Source: Fibrisoma montanum
GTDB taxonomy: Bacteria > Bacteroidota > Bacteroidia > Cytophagales > Spirosomataceae
Direction: 5' to 3'
NCBI RefSeq assembly: GCF_003583365.1
Contig: NZ_QXED01000003.1
Coordinates: 1 to 64,000, forward strand
DNA: 64,000 nucleotides
The translations under genes and the position numbers were made by a program. Below, piece by piece: positions 50,881 through 59,394 of this stretch (position 1 is the first letter of the stretch; every line of letters starts with the position of its first letter). Below the pieces are notes generated by a model. The model made no database searches. It worked only from the letters and a program-made list of their open reading frames with translations, and had not been told where the DNA came from.

Positions 50881-50955
50881 ATGCCCGTTTCGCGTTGGCA
50901 ACGCAGCCGTCGGGCCATCGTTGTTCCACTTCAGTTCATAAACTAAACGTCAGTT

Positions 50956-51594
50956 GTGTTTTTACCAATTTTGTATGGTTTCCTGGTCGGCATCGCGCTT
51001 TGCCTGACCTTCGGAACGGTTTTCTTTGCGCTTATTCAGAACAGTGTCGACAACGGATTTCGCTCGGGCATGAAGATCGTGCTGGGCGTCATCATCGGCG
51101 ACATTCTGTTCGTGCTCGCGGCTTTACTCGGTACGTCGTTTATTCCGAAAGTAAATGGCATCGAGCACATTATGGCCGTGGTGGGGGTGGTGTTCCTGAC
51201 GGCCATGGGGCTGGTCAACATCCTGAAGGGAACGCCCCGGCTGGCTTATCCGCAGACCCGGTTTGGAAACTATCTGTACTACGTATCGACGGGCTTTTTC
51301 CTGAATGCGCTGAATCCCGTCAATTTCATCTCCTGGGTAACGATCGTGGCATACATCCGGTCGCACCTGCACTATACCACAGCTGAGCAGTACGGGTTCA
51401 TGGGGGCCAGTCTGCTCGGGGTGTTCGCCACTGAGTCGGCGCTGGCGTATTACGCTAACCGGCTCAAACGGCTCTTTACCCCCCGGGTTATCTCCGTCTT
51501 CAACCGCATCACGGGCTTTGTCTTTCTGGCGGTGGCGGTGCAGATTGCCTACACCCGTCTGTACGAACCGATGATGAAGGCAATGAACTGGTAA
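50956..51594 (+). CDS. LysE/RhtB-family exporter
   Basis: This 212-residue membrane protein starts with GTG and has five or six helices (about 4-24, 38-60, 68-90, 110-132, 145-168, 185-205). The family pattern of a G-rich first helix (FLVGIALCLTFGT), a loop with NSVDNG and a conserved NPVNFISW near 118 is present. LysE/RhtB proteins export amino acids or related metabolites. Its last codons and stop form one arm of the terminator shared with the convergent GH3 gene. Confidence 0.87.
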   Translation: MFLPILYGFLVGIALCLTFGTVFFALIQNSVDNGFRSGMKIVLGVIIGDILFVLAALLGTSFIPKVNGIEHIMAVVGVVFLTAMGLVNILKGTPRLAYPQTRFGNYLYYVSTGFFLNALNPVNFISWVTIVAYIRSHLHYTTAEQYGFMGASLLGVFATESALAYYANRLKRLFTPRVISVFNRITGFVFLAVAVQIAYTRLYEPMMKAMNW

Positions 51595-51629
51595 GCTCAT
51601 TTTGACGTAAAATGAGCTTACCAGTTCAT
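51583..51629. terminator. 21-bp hairpin overlapping the exporter stop
   Basis: Bases 51583-51603 and 51609-51629 are exact reverse complements around a 5-base loop (gacgt). The left arm contains the last Met-Asn-Trp codons and the stop of the exporter gene. T-runs (ttt) and A-runs flank the loop. It serves convergent genes and ends three bases before the GH3 stop. Confidence 0.9.
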
Positions 51630-51631
51630 GC

Positions 51632-53197
51632 TTACTGATTTACGGGTTTGCCCAGCGATTTACTCAGAAACTCTTCCCAGTCGGCAATCAGGTTCTTCTT
51701 CAGCACACGCGGGAACTTGTGCTGTCCGCCCATCTTGCCCTTCGATTCCATCCAGCGGTAGAACGTAGCCGTAGGTAAGGCCGTTACGGTAATCTCCTTT
51801 AGCGCGTGTTTGCGTTCCACGGCGTAGTCGTCGTTCAGCTCTTTCAGCTTTGCGTCGATGCGGTCGCGCAGTACGTCGGTATCGACGGGGTCGTCGGTGC
51901 CGATGTACCAGTGGTGAGCAAACAGGGTATCGTGCGTTACGCCCGCCACGGTAAACTCCCGCACGTCGAGACCCATCTCTTCCGAGACCAGCTCAACGGC
52001 TTTGTTCATGTTATCGACCGACAGGTGTTCGCCACACAGGCTCAGGAAGTGCTTGGTGCGGCCCGTAATCACGATCTCGGCCCGTTTCTTGGACACGAAG
52101 CGGATGGTATCGCCGATCAGGTAACGCCAGGCCCCCGAGCAGGTCGACAGCAGCAGAGCGTACTCTTTGCCTTCCTCCACCTCATCGATCATCAGCGTTT
52201 CGGGGTTGGCCGTCAGCTCGCCGTCGGCCGTGAAGTTCCGGTCATTGAACGGAATGAACTCGAAGAATATCCCGTTGTTCAGCACCAGTTGCATGCCGTC
52301 GGCGTTGGGGTGCGACTGGTAGGCAATGAAACCCTCCGACGCCAGGTACGTTTCAATGTACGTAATGGGGCGTGCCAGCAACTTTTCGAAGCCTTTCCGA
52401 TACGGTTCAAACGAGACCCCGCCGTGGCAGAACACCATCAGGTTCGGCCAGATGTCGTGAATGGTTTTCACCTTGTAGCGGGCGATGATTTTCTCCATCA
52501 GCAACTGAATCCAGGCCGGCACACCCACTACGTAGCCAATGTCCCAGTCGGCGGCCTGTTCCGTAATTTCGTCCAGCTTCAGCGCCCAGTCGCGTTCCTG
52601 CGCAATCTCCTTACCGGGTTTGTAGAACCGCTGGAACCAGAACGGAATCTGGCTGGCCGTAATGCCGCTCAGGTCGCCTTCGTAGTGGCCCTCCCGGGCG
52701 TTGAGGTTAGTGCTGCCACCCAGCATCAGGTAGCCTTTTTCGTACAGCGTAGACGGGAGGTTCTGGTAGCGGCCCAGGGTTAGAATCTGCCGGATGCTGG
52801 TGCGCTGAATGGCCCGCGACATCGACTTCGTAACCGGAATGTACTTCGTCGACGCTTCCGACGTACCCGAGCTGAGGGCGAAGTACTTGACCCGGCCCGG
52901 CCACGTAATGTTTTCTTCCCCATCCAGCGCCCGGTGCCACCACTCGTTGAACATCCGGTTGTAGTCGTGGATGGGCACGTGCTGCTTATATTTTTCGTAA
53001 AACTCCCGTTCCGAGCCAAATTCGACCGCGTTGAGTAACTCGTCGAATTTATAGTTTTCTCCGAAAGCCGTATGGTGGGCTTTCCGGATCAGCTTGCGAA
53101 ACACCTTGCGCTGCAATTTGAGCGCATTGATGCGTTTGCGCTGAACGACATTCGTCAGGCGAATCCCGTTCTTCAGCATCTTTCCTAGTAATGGCAT
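51632..53197 (-). CDS. GH3 auxin-responsive-promoter-family acyl-adenylating enzyme
   Basis: This 521-residue protein has the GH3 fold of the ANL adenylate-forming superfamily. It has the AMP-binding SSGTSEASTKYIPVT motif (about 108-122), the YLASEGFIAYQ segment near 288 and an EEGKEYALLLSTCSG region near 350. Plant GH3 enzymes join amino acids to acyl hormones, while bacterial members have unassigned substrates, some in siderophore or peptide synthesis. The gene is downstream of surE on the same strand, 93 bases away. Confidence 0.88.
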   Translation of the reverse strand: MPLLGKMLKNGIRLTNVVQRKRINALKLQRKVFRKLIRKAHHTAFGENYKFDELLNAVEFGSEREFYEKYKQHVPIHDYNRMFNEWWHRALDGEENITWPGRVKYFALSSGTSEASTKYIPVTKSMSRAIQRTSIRQILTLGRYQNLPSTLYEKGYLMLGGSTNLNAREGHYEGDLSGITASQIPFWFQRFYKPGKEIAQERDWALKLDEITEQAADWDIGYVVGVPAWIQLLMEKIIARYKVKTIHDIWPNLMVFCHGGVSFEPYRKGFEKLLARPITYIETYLASEGFIAYQSHPNADGMQLVLNNGIFFEFIPFNDRNFTADGELTANPETLMIDEVEEGKEYALLLSTCSGAWRYLIGDTIRFVSKKRAEIVITGRTKHFLSLCGEHLSVDNMNKAVELVSEEMGLDVREFTVAGVTHDTLFAHHWYIGTDDPVDTDVLRDRIDAKLKELNDDYAVERKHALKEITVTALPTATFYRWMESKGKMGGQHKFPRVLKKNLIADWEEFLSKSLGKPVNQ

Positions 53198-53214
53198 AGT
53201 CGTTATTGTTACGA

Positions 53215-53287
53215 GTTCACCGTTTCAGAAATGATATACATACATCAGGCGTTCCTGACGGTAATCCATACACTTGAAACGGTGAAC
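53215..53287. repeat. Inverted repeat between surE and the GH3 gene
   Basis: gttcaccgtttca (53215-53227) and tgaaacggtgaac (53275-53287) are exact complements around a 47-base loop. The right arm abuts the surE stop. It may attenuate transcription between the two genes or end the surE transcript. Confidence 0.6.
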
Positions 53288-53290
53288 GAA

Positions 53291-54067
53291 TTACAGGTTC
53301 CAGTTCTTCAGTTCATCCACCATCGCGTAGGCGGTCAGGTCGTACTGACACGGCACCACGGAGGTGTAGTTGTTGGCCAGCGCATACTCGTCGGTATCCT
53401 CGGCGTGTGTGTCGTAATTGACAAACTCGCCCGCCAGCCAGAAATACCGGCGGCCATGGGGGTCGCGCCGTTCGTCGAACACCTCCTGCCATTTGGCATT
53501 GGCCTGCCGGCAGATCCGGATGCCCTTCAGCGGCTCGCTGCCCCGGGGCGGAAAATTGACGTTCAGAGCCGTGCCTTTGGTCATACCTCGTTCCAGTACG
53601 TTGCGCGTGATGGACAGGATGTGCTCATGCGTGTGCGAAAAGTCAGGCTGTCGGGTAAAATCTCCTAACGAAAAACCAATGGCCGGAATTCCCTCAATGG
53701 CCGCTTCAATGGCCGCCGACATGGTGCCGGAATATAACACGCTGATGGACGTATTGCCGCCGTGGTTTACGCCACTCACAACAAGGTCGGGGGCGCGGTC
53801 TTTCAACACGTGGTGTTTGGCCAGCTTGACACAGTCGGCCGGGGTGCCCGAACATTCATAGGCGATCACATCGGTAAACAGGTCGGTCGGGTATAAGCGG
53901 AGGGGGTTGGCAATGGTGATGGCGTGACCCATACCTGACTGCGGACTGTTGGGGGCTACAACGACTACTGTGCCCAGCTGCTGCATCAGTTCAACCAGTG
54001 TGCGAATCCCGTGCGACGTAATACCGTCATCATTCGTTACTAAAATCAGGGGCTTTTGCTCCGCCAT
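53291..54067 (-). CDS. surE: 5'/3'-nucleotidase SurE
   Basis: This 258-residue enzyme has the SurE metal-site motif LVTNDDGITSHGI (about 9-21) with the Asp-Asp pair, and the VVAPNSPQSGMGHAIT and SGVNHGGNTSISVLYSGT segments (about 36-52 and 98-114) that complete the active site. SurE dephosphorylates nucleoside monophosphates and short polyphosphate with a divalent metal. The gene is upstream of a GH3-type enzyme; a functional link is not evident. Confidence 0.95.
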   Translation of the reverse strand: MAEQKPLILVTNDDGITSHGIRTLVELMQQLGTVVVVAPNSPQSGMGHAITIANPLRLYPTDLFTDVIAYECSGTPADCVKLAKHHVLKDRAPDLVVSGVNHGGNTSISVLYSGTMSAAIEAAIEGIPAIGFSLGDFTRQPDFSHTHEHILSITRNVLERGMTKGTALNVNFPPRGSEPLKGIRICRQANAKWQEVFDERRDPHGRRYFWLAGEFVNYDTHAEDTDEYALANNYTSVVPCQYDLTAYAMVDELKNWNL

Positions 54068-54121
54068 GTAAAGTGGGTTGTGGTAATATTGTGGGGTAAA
54101 AATACAAAATAAGCCCCGAAC

Positions 54122-54625
54122 GTGCCGACGAAACTTCGCACCGCCACCCCCGATGATATTCCCGCTATCATCGACTTACAGTCAAAAATCTGGGAGCCAA
54201 CCTACCGGCCGATCCTGAGCCAGGAGCAGATTGCCTTTATGTTCGCCCAAATGTATTCCCTCGACGCCCTGACCCGGCAGATGACAGAACAGGGGCATGA
54301 GTTCATCCTCGCCGAAACGCCCGCCCGCCAACTGCTTGGGTTTGCTTCGTTTAGCATCCATGACGCCGGGGCCCATACGTTTAAACTGCACAAAATCTAC
54401 GTCCTGCCCGAAACCCAGGGTACCGGGCTGGGTCGGCAGCTGCTGACGGCGGTGGAGGATCGTTGCCGCCGGCAGGGCGGGCGGGAGTTGCTGCTGAACG
54501 TGAACCGCCACAACAAAGCCCGGACTTTCTACGAAAAGCAGGGGTTTGAGGTGCGCTCCGAAGAAGACATTCCCATCGGCCCGTACTGGATGAATGACTA
54601 CGTAATGGGGAAGCTACTGGGCTAA
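54122..54625 (+). CDS. GNAT-family N-acetyltransferase
   Basis: This 167-residue protein starts with GTG. It has the GNAT core: an N-terminal helix with ATPDDIPAIIDLQSKIW, a central strand (LGFASFSIHD), the acetyl-CoA loop VLPETQGTGLGRQLL (about 98-112) and the C-terminal NKARTFYEKQGFEV segment. It acetylates an unknown amine. It is divergent from surE with a 54-base gap. Confidence 0.88.
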   Translation: MPTKLRTATPDDIPAIIDLQSKIWEPTYRPILSQEQIAFMFAQMYSLDALTRQMTEQGHEFILAETPARQLLGFASFSIHDAGAHTFKLHKIYVLPETQGTGLGRQLLTAVEDRCRRQGGRELLLNVNRHNKARTFYEKQGFEVRSEEDIPIGPYWMNDYVMGKLLG

Positions 54626-54684
54626 ATTGACCAAAAAAACAGGGATAACAGAAAGTTTACAGATAGAAGTGAGGACAAACAACT

Positions 54685-54692
54685 TATTTTTG
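54685..54692 (+). promoter_or_regulatory. -7 box and structured leader of the cold-shock gene
   Basis: TATTTTTG matches the -7 consensus and would give a leader of about 130 bases before the ATG at 54831. The leader can form stems ggtggc/gccacc (54712-54717 with 54744-54749) and atcatgc/gcatgat (54784-54790 with 54799-54805). Long structured leaders are common in cold-shock mRNAs. Whether it acts as a thermosensor is inferred. Confidence 0.45.
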
Positions 54693-54830
54693 CTATATTC
54701 AGTTCAGTAAGTGGTGGCATGATTTAGTCCTACTTGCCTAGTACGCCACCCGACTTTACCAGGGCATCACTTCCGAGTTAAAAATCATGCTTTGACAGGC
54801 ATGATAAGCCCGCCGGAATAAACACAAATT

Positions 54831-55274
54831 ATGGATACATTTAGTAAAAAAGAGAAAGAGAAGCAGCGGCAGAAAAAGAAAAAGGATAAGCAGGAAAAGC
54901 GGGATGATCGCAAGGCGAATGCGCAGAAAGGTCAATCGCTCGACCAGATGCTGGCGTATGTAGACGAGTACGGCAACATCACCTCTACTCCGCCTGATCC
55001 TAACCGAAAGCGGGAAATCAACCAGGAGGAAATCCAGATCGGCGTTCCCCGGCAGGATGCTGTTGCCGCGCAGGAGGTGATCCGTCGTGGTACCGTAACG
55101 TCGTTCAATACGTCGAAAGGCTATGGGTTCATCAGAGATCAACAGTCGCAGGAGAGCATCTTTGTGCACGTTAATGCGCTGAAGGAACCGATCGGCGAGC
55201 GGGATAAGGTAACTTTTTCGGTGGAGATGACTCCCAAGGGGCTCAATGCCATTAATGTTAAGAAAGCGGTCTGA
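54831..55274 (+). CDS. Cold-shock-domain protein with Lys-rich N-terminus
   Basis: This 147-residue protein ends in a cold-shock domain (about 83-147) with RNP1 KGYGFI and RNP2 SIFVHV, the single-stranded nucleic-acid binding motifs. The first 34 residues are almost all Lys, Glu, Gln, Arg and Asp, and a linker with PDPNRKR follows. This extended form is found in Bacteroidota and differs from the roughly 70-residue enterobacterial CspA. It should chaperone RNA. A terminator follows at 55341-55370. Confidence 0.92.
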   Translation: MDTFSKKEKEKQRQKKKKDKQEKRDDRKANAQKGQSLDQMLAYVDEYGNITSTPPDPNRKREINQEEIQIGVPRQDAVAAQEVIRRGTVTSFNTSKGYGFIRDQQSQESIFVHVNALKEPIGERDKVTFSVEMTPKGLNAINVKKAV

Positions 55275-55588
55275 ATCAATCAGCCGAGAGTTGCTGGCTG
55301 TCGGTTTGCACATAGCCGACAAGAACATCATATCGTACGCAAAGCCTGGCTCGGAAAGCCGGGCTTTTTTGCGGCCACACCTTAATTGCCTACCTTAGTC
55401 ATTCAAATAGAAAGTTGAGTAACAACCGCTGTTATCAGATGAATTCGTCGGAACGGAGCCCGGCTTTCTAGTACGCACGGCGTTAAGGAGTCGATTGGCC
55501 GCCCGAAAACGGTTCTACACCGACATCGGCTCAGTGAGCCAACAACCGTTGAACGGCGGCCGGTTCCTGTGCCGACCCCCGTCTCTTT
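55275..55588. other. Intergenic gap after the cold-shock gene
   Basis: This 314-base gap holds the terminator at 55341-55370 and presumably the promoter of the glycosyltransferase gene. A small palindrome ggctcagtgagcc lies at 55528-55540. A minus-strand frame here is the antisense of the glycosyltransferase and is not called. Confidence 0.5.
55341..55370 (+). terminator. Intrinsic terminator of the cold-shock gene
   Basis: A GC-rich stem of about 10 bp (aagcctggct with agccgggctt, one G-T pair) is followed by six T residues. It lies about 70 bases after the cold-shock stop. Confidence 0.85.
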
Positions 55589-56545
55589 ATGAAAAACGAT
55601 GCGCTTATTTCGCTGGTCATACCGCTCTACAATGAAGCCGACAACGTCAGGCCGCTGCTCGACCGCATCCGGACGGCGTTGGCGGGCCACGCATATGAAG
55701 TAATTCTGGTCGACGACGGCTCCCGGGATGCCACCGTGCGGAACGTCCGGCAGTGGGCCGACGAACACGTGCGGCTGCTGATGCTGTACCGCAACTACGG
55801 CCAGACCACTGCCATGGCCGCGGGGATTCAGGCCGCCCGGGGCGACTACATCGTGACCCTCGACGGGGACCTGCAAAACGACCCGATGGATATTCCGGAA
55901 CTGGTCAGGATCGCTCAGGCAGAGAACTGGGACGTAGTGGCCGGCAACCGGGCCAACCGGCAGGATGGGTTCCTGCTTCGCAAGCTGCCCAGCCGCCTGG
56001 CCAACGCCCTGATTCAGCGCCTGACCGGTGTGTATCTCAACGACTACGGCTGTACGCTCAAGGTGTTCCGGCGCGAGGTGGCCCGCGATCTGGGACTGTA
56101 CGGCGAACTGCACCGGTTTATTCCAGTCCTCGCTACCATGCAGGGAGCCCGCATGACCCAGCGCGACGTGCAGCACCATCCTCGACTGCACGGTTCGTCG
56201 AAATACGGACTGGGCCGGACGTTCCGGGTGCTGAGCGATCTGCTGTTCATCGTGTTCATGCAGCGGTATTTCCGCCGGCCCATGCACCTGTTCGGGCCGG
56301 TTGGTCTGCTGGCAATCAGCCTCGGCATTGGGTTAGGCATTTACCTGCTCGTGCTCCGGCTCGCGGGCGATCCCATTGGAAACAGTCCGTTGCTGACGCT
56401 GGCGGCCGTGCTGCTGCTCGGGGGGCTGCAACTGCTGACCTTCGGGGTCATCGCCGAAATCCAGATGCGGACGTACTACGAGTCCGCGCATAAACTTACC
56501 TACCGCATCCGGGAGGAATTTCAACCGGCTCCGGCCGTCCGCTGA
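55589..56545 (+). CDS. GtrB/DPM1-like family-2 glycosyltransferase
   Basis: This 318-residue enzyme has a GT-A domain with VIPLYNEADNV, VILVDDGSRD and the metal-binding DGD motif (VTLDGDLQNDP, about 89-99). Two C-terminal membrane helices follow (about 236-258 and 267-290). This layout is typical of polyprenyl-phosphate glycosyltransferases such as GtrB or DPM1, which charge undecaprenyl phosphate with a sugar. The next gene begins immediately after its stop, so the two form a pair. The sugar is unknown. Confidence 0.9.
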   Translation: MKNDALISLVIPLYNEADNVRPLLDRIRTALAGHAYEVILVDDGSRDATVRNVRQWADEHVRLLMLYRNYGQTTAMAAGIQAARGDYIVTLDGDLQNDPMDIPELVRIAQAENWDVVAGNRANRQDGFLLRKLPSRLANALIQRLTGVYLNDYGCTLKVFRREVARDLGLYGELHRFIPVLATMQGARMTQRDVQHHPRLHGSSKYGLGRTFRVLSDLLFIVFMQRYFRRPMHLFGPVGLLAISLGIGLGIYLLVLRLAGDPIGNSPLLTLAAVLLLGGLQLLTFGVIAEIQMRTYYESAHKLTYRIREEFQPAPAVR

Positions 56546-57469
56546 ATGAAAAACGTACCGATGCATGCCGTACAGTCACCGGGGCAACCCGTAGCCGATG
56601 AGCCAACGCGCAGCCGGAAATGGGGACCGCTGCTGCTGAAAGCTGTGCTGAGTGTGCTGGCCATTTCGTACCTGATCTGGCGAACCGACTGGCCGGCGGT
56701 CGGGAGGGTGATGAGCCGGGCGCGGGTGGAGTGGCTACTGGCGGCCGTACTGGCCTACAACTCGTCGCAGATAACCAGTACGTTCCGGCTGAAGACCATG
56801 CTCAGGGGCATTGGCATCCAGGCTCCGTTTCGCTACCTGCTGCCGCTGTACTACACGGGTATGGCCTACAACCTGTTTCTGCCGGGGGGCATCGGCGGGG
56901 ATGGCTACAAGGCTGTTCGACTCAGAAACAAATTCGGGGTTGGGTATCGGTTGGTGCTGTCAACCCTGTTGCTGGATCGTCTGCTGGGGTTGCTGGCCAT
57001 TCTTGTTCTGGGCTGCCTGGCCGCGGGTTTCAGTACGTCGGTGCAGACCCTCCTGCCGGTGCCGCCCGGGATAGGGCCGCCCTGGATAGGACTGATTGCG
57101 GCTGGATTTGTGGTTGTCGTGGCGTATATCGGCGTTCGGCTGGTGTTCAGGCGGTTCAAAACGGTTTTCTGGCGGGGGGTAGCGGTGGCACTCGGCGTAC
57201 AAACCCTGCAGCTGCTCGGCTGTACGTGCCTGCTGATGGCGCTACGGGTCAGCAGTCATCTCGTCGATTACCTGCTGACGTTTCTGGCGTCGTCCATTGC
57301 CGCTGCCCTGCCGCTGACGATCGGCGGGATTGGCATGCGGGAACTGGTGTTTGTGCAGATGAGCCAGTGGTTACCCATCCGCACGCCCGATGCGCTGGCA
57401 ACCAGTCTGCTGTTTTATCTGGTAGCGGCCGTCAGTTCGCTGCAGGGGTTTTGGGTGAAGCAGGATTGA
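56546..57469 (+). CDS. UPF0104/LPG-synthase-membrane-domain protein
   Basis: This 307-residue protein has about eight membrane helices. It has the family motif PGGIGGDGYKAVRL (about 113-126) and GGIGMRELVF near 252-261, as in the transmembrane part of MprF and the YbhN/UPF0104 group. No aminoacyl-transferase domain is present. Such proteins are thought to move or handle lipids. Since the start codon abuts the glycosyltransferase stop, I infer that the pair makes and flips a glycosyl lipid. Confidence 0.82.
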   Translation: MKNVPMHAVQSPGQPVADEPTRSRKWGPLLLKAVLSVLAISYLIWRTDWPAVGRVMSRARVEWLLAAVLAYNSSQITSTFRLKTMLRGIGIQAPFRYLLPLYYTGMAYNLFLPGGIGGDGYKAVRLRNKFGVGYRLVLSTLLLDRLLGLLAILVLGCLAAGFSTSVQTLLPVPPGIGPPWIGLIAAGFVVVVAYIGVRLVFRRFKTVFWRGVAVALGVQTLQLLGCTCLLMALRVSSHLVDYLLTFLASSIAAALPLTIGGIGMRELVFVQMSQWLPIRTPDALATSLLFYLVAAVSSLQGFWVKQD

Positions 57470-57532
57470 TGGACCCTCGTGCCCGACTGCTCTCCCTACG
57501 TAAGTTTCATCCGCTATACGGTACAAAAAAAG

Positions 57533-57556
57533 CGACCGGGACAGCAGCCCCGGTCG
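57533..57556 (-). terminator. Terminator hairpin after trhO
   Basis: cgaccggg (57533-57540) and cccggtcg (57549-57556) form an 8-bp stem with an 8-base loop. The A-run at 57525-57531 reads as a T-run on the minus strand, so it fits as the terminator of the minus-strand trhO gene. It also lies 63 bases beyond the UPF0104 gene. Confidence 0.75.
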
Positions 57557-57593
57557 TATGGTTCGTATGAAGGTACACTGACCGTTGGTCGTG

Positions 57594-58562
57594 CTACTGC
57601 CGAAGTTCGGCAGCTTCCTGACCTTTGCGGCTTTTGAAGCCCAGCGCCGGAGTATAGCCCTCAGAATGTTTGCTGTAGTAGCCGGTGCCGTCGTAGGCGC
57701 GGAGGTTTGGGTCGTCCTTGCAGGCATCCGAGCACGTACCGGCGTGTTCCCAGCCGCAGTCTTCGCAGAGCGTTACGTGGTTGTTGCAGGCCGGGCTGGC
57801 GCAGTTGATCATCCGGCTGGTGGTTTTGCCGCAGCGGTAACAGGCCGACACCACCCTGGGATTTACGTGGTTCACGTCGACCGTCAGGCGGTTGTCGAAT
57901 ACGTAGCACTGCCCGTCAAAATCCTCGCCACCCGCTTCCAGTCCGTATTTGATGATCCCACCGTGCAGCTGGTACACGTTCTTGAATCCCCGGGACAGCA
58001 GATACGCGCTGGCCTTTTCGCACTTGATGCCGCCCGTGCAGTACGTAATAATTTTCTTGTCTTTCAGGTGCTCGATTTCATGGACATGTTCCGGCAATTC
58101 GCGCAGGTTTTCCATGTCGAACGTAACCGCCCCTTTGAACCGGCCCACCGAATGTTCGTAGTTGGACCGCATATCCACCAGCACGACATCCGGGTCGTTT
58201 TTTAGCCGCCGAAACTCGTCCGGCTCCAGATGCGTACCGGTTTGTTCGAGCGGATTGACCGGCAGATCGGAGTTGACAATTTCCTGCTTCAGCCGGACGT
58301 GCAGTTTCTGAAACGTGTGGTGATCGTGTTCCTCTACCTTGAAATCGATGGCCGCAAAGCGCGGATCGGCGTGCAGCGCGGCCATGTATGCGTCGCAGTC
58401 GGCCGCGAGACCCGAAACGGTGCCGTTCAGTCCCTCGGGCGCTACGATGATCCGGCCCAGCAAATTCAGCCGCAGACACAGCAGGTGGTGTTCCTCGCGG
58501 TACTGCGCCGGATCCTCGATGGGGGTATAGATATAGTAAAGTAAAACGCGGTACGGTTTCAT
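57594..58562 (-). CDS. trhO: tRNA uridine(34) hydroxylase TrhO (rhodanese-like)
   Basis: This 322-residue protein has an N-terminal acylphosphatase-like domain (about 1-95, LLGRIIVAPEGLNGTVSG) followed by a rhodanese domain with the catalytic Cys in ITYCTGGIKCEKA (about 172-184). A C-terminal Cys-rich region with several CxxC knuckles (ACYRCGKTT, CEDCGW) probably binds zinc. TrhO/YceA hydroxylates uridine 34 in some tRNAs, using oxygen. The gene is followed by a terminator. Confidence 0.92.
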   Translation of the reverse strand: MKPYRVLLYYIYTPIEDPAQYREEHHLLCLRLNLLGRIIVAPEGLNGTVSGLAADCDAYMAALHADPRFAAIDFKVEEHDHHTFQKLHVRLKQEIVNSDLPVNPLEQTGTHLEPDEFRRLKNDPDVVLVDMRSNYEHSVGRFKGAVTFDMENLRELPEHVHEIEHLKDKKIITYCTGGIKCEKASAYLLSRGFKNVYQLHGGIIKYGLEAGGEDFDGQCYVFDNRLTVDVNHVNPRVVSACYRCGKTTSRMINCASPACNNHVTLCEDCGWEHAGTCSDACKDDPNLRAYDGTGYYSKHSEGYTPALGFKSRKGQEAAELRQ

Positions 58563-58708
58563 GCTAATAAAAACTTACTAACAAAATTAAACCCATTTTT
58601 GCAAAGTTCGTTCCAAAGAGAAAAAGAGAAGAGGGAAACGTAGAGGATGGGTTTAGGGCGCTGCTCGTTTCCTCCCCCTCTTTTCTTTTTCGTTCTTCTC
58701 CCTCTGCC

Positions 58709-59389
58709 ATGCACATTGCGATAACAGGAAACATAGGAGCCGGTAAGACCACACTGGCCGAATTGCTCGCCGACCACTACGGCTGGGAAGTGTTGTACGA
58801 AGCCGTGGAAGGCAATCCGTACCTGGCCGATTTTTACGCCGATATGGAACGCTGGTCGTTCAATCTGCAGGTGTATTTTCTGAATAGCCGACTGAGTCAG
58901 GTCAAGACAATCATGGCCGTGTTGGCAGAAAACAGGATCAACGTCCGCGCAGGGAATGCCCACCAGGTTCGAACCATGGTACAGGACCGGACCATCTACG
59001 AAGATTCGGCCATCTTCGCCCGCAACCTGTACGAAAGCGGCTACATGATTGAGCGCGACTACCGTACCTACCTTGACCTGTTCAACAACATGGTGAGTCT
59101 GGTACACCCGCCCGATCTCATGATCTACCTCCGGGCCGACCTGCCCAAACTGCGCGAACAGATTCAGAAGCGGGGCCGGTCGTTTGAACAGTCGATCAGC
59201 GATGCGTACCTGCTGAGCCTGAACCGGCTTTACGACGATTTTGTCGCGTCGTACTCGGCGGGTGACTTGCTGATTCTGGACGTGAACCAGCTGGATTTTG
59301 CCCACCGCCCGGATGACTTCAGTAGGGTCATTCAGCAGATCAACAGCCGGTTAACAGTGTTAGATGAAGCCAGCCGCGGAACAGTATAA
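58709..59389 (+). CDS. Deoxynucleoside kinase with an insertion
   Basis: This 226-residue protein is a deoxyribonucleoside kinase: P-loop GNIGAGKT (7-14), a WSFNLQVYFLNSR segment (about 49-61), DRTIYED (93-99) and a lid with KRGRSFE (about 154-160). It phosphorylates deoxyadenosine, deoxyguanosine or similar nucleosides for salvage. Between FLNSR and DRTIYED there are about 14-15 extra residues (roughly 67-89, rich in Asn and Arg) compared with the usual family spacing I know. The frame is intact, so the insertion is translated. Confidence 0.88.
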   Translation: MHIAITGNIGAGKTTLAELLADHYGWEVLYEAVEGNPYLADFYADMERWSFNLQVYFLNSRLSQVKTIMAVLAENRINVRAGNAHQVRTMVQDRTIYEDSAIFARNLYESGYMIERDYRTYLDLFNNMVSLVHPPDLMIYLRADLPKLREQIQKRGRSFEQSISDAYLLSLNRLYDDFVASYSAGDLLILDVNQLDFAHRPDDFSRVIQQINSRLTVLDEASRGTV

Positions 59390-59394
59390 AGTGT

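Noticed and set aside
51806-52783. 325-codon plus-strand frame opposite the GH3 gene
   Set aside because: Antisense shadow with Arg/Val/His-rich composition and no motif.
55403-56287. 294-codon minus-strand frame opposite the GtrB-like gene
   Set aside because: Antisense shadow overlapping an intergenic terminator region.
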